Positions 1 to 7,058 of a stretch of 8,356 nucleotides of DNA are shown in pieces. Every line of letters begins with the position of its first letter. Position 1 is the first letter of the stretch. The translations under genes and the position numbers were made by a program. A model generated the notes under the pieces. That model worked only from the letters and a program-made list of their open reading frames with translations. It was not told the DNA's origin and did not search any database. Origin of the DNA: Candidatus Latescibacterota bacterium (GTDB taxonomy: Bacteria; JAAXHH01; JABIQT01); assembly GCA_018667995.1 (NCBI GenBank), contig JABIQT010000300.1, forward strand, positions 1-8,356, read 5' to 3'.

Positions 1-182
1 ACCCCGATCTGTTTCAAAAAACTGAGATCGGCCGGCCTATGGAGCCAATCGGGACTGATTCTCGTGCCTATCTTCATCATTCGACAACTCCAATCTGGGG
101 CAGTGATCCCGGACTTTTCATGGATCGAATGGGAGTCGCGGATCCCGCCTCACTCAGACACGATTTCGTCTATGGATTGTAG
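1..182 (+). CDS. 3' end of an unidentified protein, truncated by window edge
   Basis: The frame whose codons begin at base 3 is open from the left edge to a TAG at 180-182, giving 59 C-terminal residues that end in HDFVYGL. The fragment contains hydrophilic, protein-like stretches such as HHSTTPIWGSDPGLFMDRMG. I choose this frame over the other open frame (bases 1-249) because it shows more coding bias: about a third of its codons start with G and few with T, whereas the rival has fewer G-starting and more T-starting codons. I do not recognise the family. It lies 81 bases upstream of the metallophosphoesterase on the same strand. A promoter-like sequence just after its stop suggests the next gene may be transcribed separately. 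Confidence 0.55.
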   Translation, partial: PDLFQKTEIGRPMEPIGTDSRAYLHHSTTPIWGSDPGLFMDRMGVADPASLRHDFVYGL

Positions 183-184
183 AC

Positions 185-214
185 TTGATCCTAACGCAGA
201 GCTGCCACTATTAT
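185..214 (+). promoter_or_regulatory. Candidate sigma70 promoter for the metallophosphoesterase
   Basis: TTGATC at 185-190 and TATTAT at 209-214 are separated by 18 bases, matching four and five of six consensus positions respectively. The predicted start near 221 would give a short leader of about 40 bases. A 6-bp perfect hairpin, ATCGTT-TGT-AACGAT (213-227), overlaps the -10 and the predicted start. This is pattern matching only. Confidence 0.35.
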
Positions 215-263
215 CGTTTGTAACGATGCAATCTATCGGCCGAGAATAACAAAAGGAATAATC

Positions 264-1151
264 ATGGAAGAATGGACTTTTGTGCACGTGACTGATATCC
301 ATGTCGGTTCGCCCGATTCTTTTCGTTTCGCTCCAGCATGGAACGAAAATTGGAAGACCGCACGCAGTCAAATCATTGCTGCAGATCCTGACTTCCTGCT
401 TGTGGGCGGGGACGTGGCACGCGATGGCCTGCTTCATCGCTCCGAGCTTGAGCAGATAAAGGCTGATCTCGACAGTTTACCATTCCCGTACCACGTAATC
501 CCGGGGAATATGGATATTGGCAACAAGTATACGGATATTGCCGGCCCTCGGCGGGATGATCCCTCACTAAATGTAACTGAGAAAGGTCTGGCCCAGTTCG
601 AATCGATATTCGGTCCTTTGTGGTGGTCATTCGACCACAAGAATATTCGGTTCTCGGGACTTTCCGACATTGCTATTAACTCAGGACTCCCGCAGGAAGC
701 CCGCCTCTGGCGTTGGGTGGAGGATCAGAATGTCCGTCCGCATGCGGCTCGTCATGTCTGGCTATCCCACCATGCGCCTTTTATAGACAGCCCTGACGAG
801 CCCAATTTCAACATCGCTGAGCCAGGTCAGTATCACGACTGGTACTTTGGAATCGATGAGCCCGGACGGGGGCGCCTGCTGGAGTCTTTCAAACTAACCA
901 GAGCAAATATCGTTTTGAGTGGTCATATTCACTGTCGCCACAAACAGAAATTTGACGCAATTGAATACTATAAAGGCCCTTCCACAGCGTTCTCCCAATG
1001 GGGAGATAGATGGCCTGAGGGAGATGATACGTTGGGCTTCCAGAGATTTGATGTCTCAGGATCGCAGATACGCCAATCATTTGTTCCTCTGACGCAATTC
1101 TCCAGTTCGACGGGTTATGGGCCAGGTGGTCATCCTCGGCCATCGACTTGA
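264..1151 (+). CDS. Calcineurin-like metallophosphoesterase
   Basis: A 295-residue protein of the calcineurin-like phosphoesterase fold, which hydrolyses phosphomono- or diesters at a two-metal centre. Family motifs appear in order: TDIHVG (D11, H13), GGD (D50), PGNMD (N82), SHH (H169) and SGHIH (H221, H223), which together supply the expected metal ligands. The usual GNHD motif reads GNMD, so the histidine that normally assists catalysis is Met83. There is no signal peptide or membrane segment, so it is probably cytoplasmic. The start is fixed by AAGGAA at 253-258, five bases before the ATG. The substrate cannot be read from the sequence; relatives include cyclic-nucleotide and other phosphodiesterases. 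The 3' end overlaps the convergent DUF1415 gene by 22 bases, and its last residues (glycine/proline-rich) look like a weakly constrained tail. Confidence 0.9.
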   Translation: MEEWTFVHVTDIHVGSPDSFRFAPAWNENWKTARSQIIAADPDFLLVGGDVARDGLLHRSELEQIKADLDSLPFPYHVIPGNMDIGNKYTDIAGPRRDDPSLNVTEKGLAQFESIFGPLWWSFDHKNIRFSGLSDIAINSGLPQEARLWRWVEDQNVRPHAARHVWLSHHAPFIDSPDEPNFNIAEPGQYHDWYFGIDEPGRGRLLESFKLTRANIVLSGHIHCRHKQKFDAIEYYKGPSTAFSQWGDRWPEGDDTLGFQRFDVSGSQIRQSFVPLTQFSSSTGYGPGGHPRPST

Positions 1152-1684
1152 TCTTGTGAACGTTCAGGTAGCCCGCGTTCACGCAGTGTTCGAATGTTAC
1201 GCTCGGGGATCTTTTCTACGTCCGGATAGGTCGCCACGGCATGGTCTACACTCGCCTCCCGAAGAAGATGCAACATGGGATACGGGGAGCGGTTCGTGAA
1301 ATTCTCGATGGCATCAGGATGCGATCCCGCGAATTGGTAGTCTGGGTGGAAGCTCGCAACCTGTATGATCCCCGACATGTCTGCATCCAGAATGGCCTGA
1401 TCCACAACATCCAGAAAGTCATTGTACTGGTGGAAGTCGTTGAGAACAAAGGGATGAATCAGGAGCGTCGTCTCGATTTCTTTAATCTCTGTTTCGGCCA
1501 GTTTCTTTAACTCGAACGCGAGATCTTCCAGCAGACTCGGAGGGCCGTCTGCTACGCTGACCGAGAAGCGAATAAGATTGGACGCAAGTACGCTACGTGC
1601 GAAGGGACATATATTCCAATCGACCACGAAGTCACTGATCCAACTAATCGTTTGATTGATCACTTCCTGCTTCACAGTCGACAT
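1130..1684 (-). CDS. DUF1415 family protein
   Basis: A 184-residue protein recognisable as DUF1415, a family of unknown function. Supporting features are the N-terminal WNICPFAR motif (about residues 23-30), the central SFHPDYQFAG stretch (111-120) and the NRSPYPMLHLLRE block (131-143). The conserved Cys and His residues in these blocks suggest a catalytic or metal-binding role, but that is inference. I prefer the ATG at 1684 over an in-frame ATG 27 bases upstream because GAGG lies a few bases before it and the protein then begins MSTVKQEV without a spurious leader. It sits 94 bases downstream of the methionine aminopeptidase on the same strand and may be cotranscribed with it, although a TATATT box at 1723-1728 could give it its own start. 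It is soluble and cytoplasmic by composition. Confidence 0.85.
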   Translation of the reverse strand: MSTVKQEVINQTISWISDFVVDWNICPFARSVLASNLIRFSVSVADGPPSLLEDLAFELKKLAETEIKEIETTLLIHPFVLNDFHQYNDFLDVVDQAILDADMSGIIQVASFHPDYQFAGSHPDAIENFTNRSPYPMLHLLREASVDHAVATYPDVEKIPERNIRTLRERGLPERSQDQVDGRG

Positions 1685-1778
1685 AATCACCTCACGAAGA
1701 TGACGGCACATCAGAGAACCGAAATATAGACATGGCCATAGGATCTTTTCTGTGGTATGGTCGCCAGATCCAATGGCA

Positions 1779-2519
1779 TCAAGCTGTCAGAATTATGGGC
1801 GAGTCCTGTGTAATCACGATAGTATGTTCAAAATGTGCGGATGGACTTCCATCGATGGATTTTACCGTCCAGCCGTCGTCAGCTTCGTACCATCCTGTGG
1901 CCCCGGAAGTTACAATAGGTTCTACGGTGATGACCAGTCCTTCAGTAAGTGGCGCACGATCACGTTCGTCATAGAAATTGAGTACCATGGGATCCTCATG
2001 AATCGATCGTCCCACACCATGTCCCCCGAGATCTGGGATCACCGCGAAACCGAATTCACGCACTCTTTCTTCTACCGCTCGACCAATCACATGGATGGGC
2101 TCGCCCGTCCTGGCAACAGCAAGCGCGTCCGATAATGCGGTTTCCGCACAGTCACGCAGGTCCTGATACAATTCACAGGCTGGTTCGACAGTAATCGTCA
2201 TGGCAGCGTCGGCGATAAAATCGTCCAATTCGGCTGTAACATCGATGGTGACCAAGTCTCCTGGTTGCACTACACGTCTTCCAGGTACACCGTGCACGAT
2301 CTCATCATTTATGCTGATTAAGTTGGTCCCTGGAAACCCGTACTCAAGCTGCGGCGCCGACTTTGCCCCATGGCTGCGCAAGACCATCTCACCAATGGTA
2401 TCGAGTTCACCTGTGGTGATCCCGGGAATTAGGGATTGGCGCATCCCGTCCAGTGCCTCACGGACAACGCTACCCACGCGTTTCAGACAAACCAAATCGT
2501 GCTCGGTGTCTACAGACAT
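1779..2519 (-). CDS. map: Methionine aminopeptidase, type I
   Basis: This enzyme removes the initiator methionine from new proteins in the cytoplasm using a two-metal centre. Numbered from the GTG at 2525, all five pita-bread-fold ligands are present: D95 in TIDVT, D106 in FIADAA, H169 in GGHGVG, E202 in VEPIV and E233 in FEHTI. The catalytic histidines are also present (H78 in NDEIVHGVP and H176 in SIHEDP). I place the start at the ATG at 2519 (246 residues), because GGAG then lies five bases upstream. The in-frame GTG two codons earlier would overlap the SD. The length is slightly below the roughly 264 of E. coli Map, and there is no N-terminal zinc finger. The gene is not next to adk/secY/infA as housekeeping map often is, so it may be a second copy, though this cannot be settled here. 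It has its own candidate promoter and probably leads DUF1415. Confidence 0.93.
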   Translation of the reverse strand: MSVDTEHDLVCLKRVGSVVREALDGMRQSLIPGITTGELDTIGEMVLRSHGAKSAPQLEYGFPGTNLISINDEIVHGVPGRRVVQPGDLVTIDVTAELDDFIADAAMTITVEPACELYQDLRDCAETALSDALAVARTGEPIHVIGRAVEERVREFGFAVIPDLGGHGVGRSIHEDPMVLNFYDERDRAPLTEGLVITVEPIVTSGATGWYEADDGWTVKSIDGSPSAHFEHTIVITQDSPIILTA

Positions 2520-2578
2520 GCCCACTCCAAAGCATCAAGATCGTACAGTGGCAGCTCGTTTCTTGGGACTGAGTCAGT

Positions 2579-2607
2579 AACATAGTGTATCAAAATCGAT
2601 CTGGCAA
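2579..2607 (-). promoter_or_regulatory. Candidate sigma70 promoter for methionine aminopeptidase
   Basis: On the minus strand TTGCCA (2607-2602) and TATGTT (2584-2579) are 17 bases apart, matching five and four of six consensus positions. The predicted start near 2572 leaves a leader of about 50 bases before the ATG at 2519. It is divergent from the oxidoreductase promoter about 150 bases away. Confidence 0.45.
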
Positions 2608-2631
2608 AGAATACGAGGATCATTCTTTTAC

Positions 2632-2677
2632 ACCCAATCTGCCGGTGAAATCCCATCCAATCACCACTGGATTGGGT
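2632..2677. repeat. Two-tier inverted repeat between divergent genes
   Basis: ACCCAATC (2632-2639) and GATTGGGT (2670-2677) form an 8-bp perfect outer stem. GGTGA (2644-2648) and TCACC (2661-2665) form a 5-bp inner stem. The two 4-base internal bulges (2640-2643 and 2666-2669) are of equal length, so the element is symmetric about one axis. A second CCAATC at 2657-2662 could instead pair with GATTGG (2670-2675). It lies between the two divergent promoter candidates, so it could be an operator for a regulator of either gene or a structured element. No T-tract follows, so it does not look like a terminator. Confidence 0.55.
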
Positions 2678-2726
2678 ACTGCTAGTATGGAGAAAAGAGT
2701 AGACTCGGTCAGGCAGTGTGTTGGGC

Positions 2727-2755
2727 TTGCTACCGAATGGCCACGATGATATATT
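2727..2755 (+). promoter_or_regulatory. Candidate sigma70 promoter for the Gfo/Idh/MocA gene
   Basis: TTGCTA (2727-2732) and TATATT (2750-2755) are separated by exactly 17 bases. Predicted transcription would start near 2762, giving a leader of about 54 bases that contains the strong SD GAGGAG at 2805-2810. Confidence 0.45.
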
Positions 2756-2815
2756 CTCAAAAACAGGATTACGCTTAGCAATTCACGGACAACCAGTACG
2801 AGCTGAGGAGGCTCT

Positions 2816-3943
2816 ATGACGGCGATATACCGAGCAGGTATTGTGGGTGCCGGCCAAATTGGTCGGGCGCACGCTTTGGGATACCAGGGCGTCGATTCTG
2901 TCGAAATCGTTGCAGTCACCGAACCGAATGACCGAGTGAGGAGTGAGTTTCAGGAGCAATATCAAATCCCTACCGGATACACAGACATTAAGGAAATGAT
3001 GGACCAGGAAGATCTTGATTTTGTCAGTATCTGCACCTGGCATCTGTTGCATGAACCCCAGACGTTACTGGCAGCATCTTATTTACCCAAGGCGATAATC
3101 TGCGAGAAGCCTATGACTGTAGGCACGGCCTCCGCGGACAGAATGATCGCCGAATGTGAAGAAAAGCATGTAAAACTGGTCATCGGACATCAGCGGCGAT
3201 TCTACCACTCCTGGACCAGAGCGCGAGATCTCATTCTCGAGGGTGTGATAGGAGTACCTCAGATGGTAACGACGAAGTCCGGGGAAGGACTTCTGAACTG
3301 CGGGACTCATGTTATTGATGCCTGCAGGTATCTCGTTGGCGATCCTGAAACTGATTGGGTCATGGGGGCACTGGAGCGTAAAACAGATCGCTATGAGCGA
3401 GAAGTCCGTATAGAAGATTGTTGCATGGCACTGATTCAGTTCGAAGGCGGCAGCCAAGCCTTGGTTCAGTCGGACCTGACTCCAGAAAGATGGTCCGTAG
3501 AAGAATACCAGGTACGGGGAACTGAGGGCGTGCTTGAGACCGATGCCAGGTCCGTCCGGTATCTGAACGGACAGACAGCTAGCTGGATTGAGCTCGACCT
3601 TCCAACGGAGGACCCGTGGGTACTCCAGGCTCAGGCCACGGTGGCATGGTTCGAGGGAGGAGACGGTCACAGGGGCGAGGCACGCCAGGCACGTAAGGCG
3701 GTCGATATCATGATGGCGTTGTATCAATCCGCTCGGGATCATGAAGTCGTGAGAATGCCCATGGAAGAAACTGGATATCCGATGGACGAAATGTTCGCGG
3801 AAGGCAAACTGCCCGTACTGGAAGCGGGTGCCTATGACATCCGGTCCTTCCTGGCCATGGAACCCGACGACCGAGCACGTTATAATGAGATGCGCGGCCA
3901 GGGGATGCGCCATAAAGACATCGCCGATGCGATGAACAGATAA
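2816..3943 (+). CDS. Gfo/Idh/MocA-family NAD(P)-dependent oxidoreductase
   Basis: A 375-residue dehydrogenase of the family that oxidises sugars, inositols and related polyols or reduces the keto forms. The N-terminal Rossmann fold shows GAGQIG (G11, G13, G16) and an acidic residue after strand two (E36 in VTEPND), which favours NAD. The family EKP signature is at 97-99. The C-terminal substrate domain carries NCGTHVIDACRYLVGD (161-176), whose H165 and D168 are the likely catalytic pair. GAGGAG lies five bases before the ATG. There is no signal peptide, so it is probably cytoplasmic. After the usual fold it ends in an unusual basic tail (residues 350-375) that reads like a short helix-turn-helix. 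The substrate is not identifiable. It has no same-strand neighbour within the window and appears monocistronic. Confidence 0.92.
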   Translation: MTAIYRAGIVGAGQIGRAHALGYQGVDSVEIVAVTEPNDRVRSEFQEQYQIPTGYTDIKEMMDQEDLDFVSICTWHLLHEPQTLLAASYLPKAIICEKPMTVGTASADRMIAECEEKHVKLVIGHQRRFYHSWTRARDLILEGVIGVPQMVTTKSGEGLLNCGTHVIDACRYLVGDPETDWVMGALERKTDRYEREVRIEDCCMALIQFEGGSQALVQSDLTPERWSVEEYQVRGTEGVLETDARSVRYLNGQTASWIELDLPTEDPWVLQAQATVAWFEGGDGHRGEARQARKAVDIMMALYQSARDHEVVRMPMEETGYPMDEMFAEGKLPVLEAGAYDIRSFLAMEPDDRARYNEMRGQGMRHKDIADAMNR

Positions 3944-3981
3944 CAATTGAGCCCGTTGACAATCAATCTCGGGCCCAATTG
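3944..3981. terminator. Inverted repeat in convergent gap, possible bidirectional terminator
   Basis: CAATTGAGCCCG (3944-3955) and CGGGCCCAATTG (3970-3981) pair at 11 of 12 positions around a 14-base loop, starting immediately after the oxidoreductase stop codon. It lies in the 92-base gap between two convergent genes, where a terminator is expected. There is no run of Ts on either side, so it is not a textbook intrinsic terminator. The rest of the gap to 4035 shows nothing recognisable. Confidence 0.5.
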
Positions 3982-4035
3982 CACCTACTGTAATCGCACG
4001 TGCGAGACCAGTCCGGTGTCTTTAGGTTTTTCGCA

Positions 4036-4611
4036 CTACCAGTAAATATATCGAAGGTATTTCTCCCGGTCTGCTTTAGGCAGTTCGCGGATATCTTGAA
4101 TTACGTACCGATTGTCAGAGACGTCCAACAGGACTTTACTGTGGTCACCATAGTCCTGTGCGCGATCCACCTGCCACCGCATCTGGAATTCCAATCGTCC
4201 CTGGGTCGTCTCCACATCGAAGAACAGAAGATGAAACTTCCATGTGACACCATATATCCTGGTGATGGAATATTCGAAGTACTGCGCCATCAGAGATTCG
4301 TGAATCAATTCCTGTGCGGCGGCAGGAAACTCGCTTATGTCCATAATCAGACCGACTTCCTGATCAATTCCAATTTCGTCGGGGTACTTCAGGACGATAT
4401 ACTCATTGGGGGAAGAAACGGGAAAAGCTCTAACGGCATGTACGGCCCGGTAGAGCCCTAAACCGTCCTCATCGTCCGCCACCTGAACGTGGAGCAGACT
4501 GTGCAGCCCCTTGAACATTTTGCACGTCTCGGGACGGAGGACACGGACGCCAGAGAAAGGGCCGGCGTCGAGTGACTGAGTGGAAATCGGTTCCGCGATC
4601 GAAGCGGTCAT
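4036..4611 (-). CDS. DUF1854 family protein, partner of the ABC exporter
   Basis: A 191-residue soluble protein that I recognise as DUF1854. Characteristic stretches are the early HVQVADDEDGLGLYRAVHAVRAFP region (about 41-64, with the family's acidic and hydrophobic alternation), the PNEYIVLKYPDEIGI segment (68-82) and a C-terminal YVIQDIRELPKADREKYLRYIYW-type ending with many aromatic residues. Its biochemical role is unknown. In beta-proteobacteria the family is annotated as cyanophycin-metabolism-associated because it sits with an ABC transporter next to cyanophycin synthetase. The start is supported by AAAGGA seven bases before the ATG. It lies 36 bases downstream of the ABC gene on the same strand, so the two very probably form one operon. 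No cyanophycin gene is visible in the window. Confidence 0.85.
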   Translation of the reverse strand: MTASIAEPISTQSLDAGPFSGVRVLRPETCKMFKGLHSLLHVQVADDEDGLGLYRAVHAVRAFPVSSPNEYIVLKYPDEIGIDQEVGLIMDISEFPAAAQELIHESLMAQYFEYSITRIYGVTWKFHLLFFDVETTQGRLEFQMRWQVDRAQDYGDHSKVLLDVSDNRYVIQDIRELPKADREKYLRYIYW

Positions 4612-4647
4612 TATTGAATCCTTTGACTCTATCTGAGTTCTATCGGC

Positions 4648-6873
4648 TCAGAGTTCGAGTGAGGTCAACTGGGTTTGAATCCTAACCAGACGGTGATAAA
4701 TCCCTTCATAGTCCATCAGCTCGTGATGACTACCCTCCTCTGCAAGTCGTCCGTTGTCGATCACCAGAATGCGATCGGAATCACGTAATGTACTGAGTCG
4801 ATGTGCGATGGCTATCGTCGTTCGGTTTTTGCACAGTATGGCAAGTGCATCCTGTATCTGTTGTTCTGATTCGGTATCCACACTCGAGGTGGCTTCGTCG
4901 AGGATCAGTATCGCCGGGTCACACAACAAGGCGCGCGCAATGCTGACTCGTTGGCGTTCGCCTCCCGAAAGTCCGGCTCCTTGTTCCCCGAGAATTGTGT
5001 CATAACCTGCAGGTTGACGCATAATGAAATCATGCGCATTGGCCGCCTTGGCCGCATTGATGATATCCTCCAACTTGGCGTCGGGTCGGCCGTAGGCTAT
5101 GTTGTCAGTAATGCTGGCTCGAAAAAGAAAAGGTTCCTGTAATACCAGTCCAATATGCCGACGTATATCCTGTCGCCGAATATCCCGCACATCATGCCCG
5201 TCGATCTTTACGCCACCTTCCTGCACATCATAAAACCGGCACAAGAGGTTGATTAACGTCGACTTTCCACTGCCACTCCGTCCAACAATTCCGATCATCT
5301 CCCCAGGATTGATCTTGAATGAGACCTCGTGGATCACCGGGTTGTAAGGGTCGTAGCCGAAAGACACTTCGCTGAACTCTATCTCACCCTCTATGCGGTT
5401 CATGGGTTTCGCGTCGGGGTTATCGTGGATACCGGGATCCACGTCAAGTATCTCAAACACTCTCTGGCTGGCCGTCATAAATGACGTCAACCAGTTGGAG
5501 AACTGTGTGAGGCTGGAAAGTGGCCCGTAGAACATGCCGAGGTAGCCAAGGAAGGCCATGAGCGTTCCCAAGGTGATCCGATCGGACAGGACGTTCTGTC
5601 CCCCCACAAACCAGATAATCAGACCTCCAAGCCCAAAGACGTAGGCCATGATCGGAGAGAAGGTACCGACGCTCATGTCCACGTGTCGACGCGAGTCTCT
5701 CAGATCATTGTTGGTTTTTGTGAACCGTTCAGCTTCACGGGCTTCCTGGGCGAACGCCTTTACCAACCGGATTCCGGACAGTGTGCTGTTTATAGTCGAC
5801 GACAGCTTCGATTGTGTATCGGACAGCTTGTAGTATCTGGGATATATTCGCTTATAGAAATAGACAGTACCCCCTACTACAAAGGGCACGGGAATAAGCA
5901 CATACATCGCGAGCTGGGCATCGAGGTAGAAGAGCATCACACCGATGGATCCGATCATCAAGATGTTTATGAGGAAGCCTTGCGCAAGCTGGTTTACGAA
6001 TCCCTGCAGCGCCTCTACATCAGCGATACACCGATTCATCAACCGCCCCACCTCCATGCGGTCGTAATAGTCTATCGACATTTGTTCGAGTTTGGCGAAC
6101 AATTGCTGCCTGACATCCGTCGTGATCCTCGTTCCGATTAGACTGGATAGCCGCGCCACAAAAATGTTGACGACGCTTCTCAGCATGGCCGCACCTGCGA
6201 GACTCAAGACCAACCACGGCAGCCAATCGGTATGGTCCCGGCTCGTCAGGACATCGTCGACGAGGATGCGAGTCAGGTAAGGAGGGAGTAGATCGAAGGC
6301 TATTCCGACCAGCATAAGTGCGAATAGGGCCACCGCCCACGAGCCGTAACCACTCAACAGGCGAAATGTACGCCAGAATATGGCGCCCTGATTTACGCAA
6401 CGCGGGCACGGAGAGCCCACCGCAGGCAGAATGAGACCACAGGAGTCACAAAAGCGTGGATCCTGCTTCTGCAGAAGGTCGGGCTGGAATCCGGTGCCCT
6501 CACGCAGGCGCTTCATTTGTGTGAGCACACGCTGAAAGCGTTCTCTATGCCGATTGGTGAATCGTACGAGATCTACTGGCAAGCCTTCGAGGACAACCTG
6601 CAACGAGGCGCTTCCTACGGAATTCCGTATCCGGAAGTCCTCTATGGATTCCATAGAATACGGCCCGGACACCGGCTGTTCGGCAGACAAGGGGATACTT
6701 GATACGGAGGATTCGGTAACAATCAACCAGATCGGCTCTATGCGCCCGAGGTCATCCAGATCACCTTCTACGGCAATAAGGACATCATCGACTCGAATGT
6801 GAGCCTGTGATAGCCTGGTATATATTTCAGATGGAATGGTCGCAGTGGCTGCGAGTATAGTTGGGGCCGACAT
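4648..6873 (-). CDS. ABC exporter half-transporter with N-terminal PH-like region and zinc ribbon
   Basis: A 741-residue inner-membrane ABC protein with fused permease and ATPase. Residues 25-120 resemble a bacterial PH-like domain (WLIVTESS strand near 49-56, then FTNRHRERFQRVL near 105-117). Four cysteines, C142-x2-C145 and C156-x2-C159, form a zinc ribbon. Residues about 175-450 carry the exporter transmembrane domain, with around six hydrophobic segments. The nucleotide-binding domain has Walker A GRSGSGKST (531-539), Q-loop Q579, signature LSGGERQR (635-642), Walker B ILILDE (655-660, catalytic E660), D-loop SSVDT and switch H691, so it should be ATP-active, probably as a homodimer. At roughly 580 residues for a standard half-exporter, the extra length is all N-terminal. 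The SD is weak (AGG, about eight bases before the ATG). The substrate is unknown. The downstream DUF1854 partner links it to a transporter family known from cyanophycin loci. Confidence 0.92.
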   Translation of the reverse strand: MSAPTILAATATIPSEIYTRLSQAHIRVDDVLIAVEGDLDDLGRIEPIWLIVTESSVSSIPLSAEQPVSGPYSMESIEDFRIRNSVGSASLQVVLEGLPVDLVRFTNRHRERFQRVLTQMKRLREGTGFQPDLLQKQDPRFCDSCGLILPAVGSPCPRCVNQGAIFWRTFRLLSGYGSWAVALFALMLVGIAFDLLPPYLTRILVDDVLTSRDHTDWLPWLVLSLAGAAMLRSVVNIFVARLSSLIGTRITTDVRQQLFAKLEQMSIDYYDRMEVGRLMNRCIADVEALQGFVNQLAQGFLINILMIGSIGVMLFYLDAQLAMYVLIPVPFVVGGTVYFYKRIYPRYYKLSDTQSKLSSTINSTLSGIRLVKAFAQEAREAERFTKTNNDLRDSRRHVDMSVGTFSPIMAYVFGLGGLIIWFVGGQNVLSDRITLGTLMAFLGYLGMFYGPLSSLTQFSNWLTSFMTASQRVFEILDVDPGIHDNPDAKPMNRIEGEIEFSEVSFGYDPYNPVIHEVSFKINPGEMIGIVGRSGSGKSTLINLLCRFYDVQEGGVKIDGHDVRDIRRQDIRRHIGLVLQEPFLFRASITDNIAYGRPDAKLEDIINAAKAANAHDFIMRQPAGYDTILGEQGAGLSGGERQRVSIARALLCDPAILILDEATSSVDTESEQQIQDALAILCKNRTTIAIAHRLSTLRDSDRILVIDNGRLAEEGSHHELMDYEGIYHRLVRIQTQLTSLEL

Positions 6874-6913
6874 ACCGAGTACCTGAAGGAATGAAACATC
6901 CCTCTAGAGAGAA

Positions 6914-6941
6914 AGCACACTGTCTGCAGCGACTGTGTGCT
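6914..6941. repeat. Hairpin upstream of the ABC gene
   Basis: AGCACACTGTC (6914-6924) and GACTGTGTGCT (6931-6941) pair with a 7-bp and a 3-bp stem separated by a single T-T mismatch, around the 6-base loop TGCAGC. If the minus-strand promoter at 7059-7086 is used, this structure lies in the 5' leader of the ABC mRNA about 40 bases before its ATG. There it could affect translation or stability. No T-run follows on that strand. Confidence 0.55.
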
Positions 6942-6942
6942 C

Positions 6943-6975
6943 TTTAAAAAGCTTGTAGTTAGGTATCTTTTTAAA
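6943..6975. repeat. AT-rich perfect inverted repeat next to a TATAAT box
   Basis: TTTAAAAAG (6943-6951) and CTTTTTAAA (6967-6975) are perfect 9-base complements separated by 15 bases. The right arm ends three bases before the TATAAT at 6979-6984, so the repeat covers the -35 region of the putative plus-strand promoter. That position would suit an operator, but its low GC content also makes a chance occurrence fairly likely. Confidence 0.5.
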
Positions 6976-6978
6976 CGA

Positions 6979-7006
6979 TATAATCGATCCCCGCCACTTG
7001 AGGCGG
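6979..7006 (+). promoter_or_regulatory. Perfect -10 box and adjoining hairpin, candidate ThuA operon promoter
   Basis: TATAAT at 6979-6984 is a consensus -10. The -35 is poor: TAGTTA at 6956-6961 with 17 spacing, or TTGTAG at 6953-6958 with 20. Transcription would begin at about 6991, exactly at the 5-bp perfect hairpin CCGCC-ACTTGA-GGCGG (6991-7006). The mRNA would then carry a structured 5' end and a leader of about 270 bases before the ThuA start. The weak -35 suggests an activator-dependent or false promoter. Confidence 0.35.
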
Positions 7007-7058
7007 ATGTTTCAATTCGTGTGCATGCTCAATCATACTTCTTATGAAAAGTTGCCGA

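Noticed and set aside
1-249. Alternative open frame running from the left edge to a TAA at 247-249, ending 14 bases before the metallophosphoesterase
   Set aside because: Its codons show weak coding bias (few start with G, many with T), and its sequence looks less protein-like than the overlapping frame that ends at 182. A promoter-like sequence also lies inside it.
1741-1771. GGATCT/AGATCC inverted repeat between the aminopeptidase and DUF1415
   Set aside because: Six base pairs with a 19-base loop and no T-tract is too weak to call a terminator.
3083-3946. 287-codon frame antisense to the oxidoreductase
   Set aside because: It lies wholly opposite a gene with clear family motifs, has no SD and shows no recognisable domain. 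Its length reflects the codon bias of the real gene.
4000-4461. 153-codon plus-strand frame opposite DUF1854
   Set aside because: The minus strand encodes a recognisable DUF1854 protein with an SD and operon context. The plus frame has no supporting signal.
4633-4651. CTGAG/CTCAG hairpin between the ABC and DUF1854 genes
   Set aside because: Only five base pairs, partly inside the ABC stop codon, and expected by chance.
5683-6141. 152-codon plus-strand frame opposite the ABC transporter
   Set aside because: It is a shadow of the transmembrane region of the ABC gene, with no start signal or motif of its own.
6891-6947. 18-codon leader peptide frame on the plus strand before the hairpin
   Set aside because: The AAGGA touches the ATG with no spacing, and the stop lies inside the AT-rich repeat. 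There is no biased run of a regulatory amino acid.
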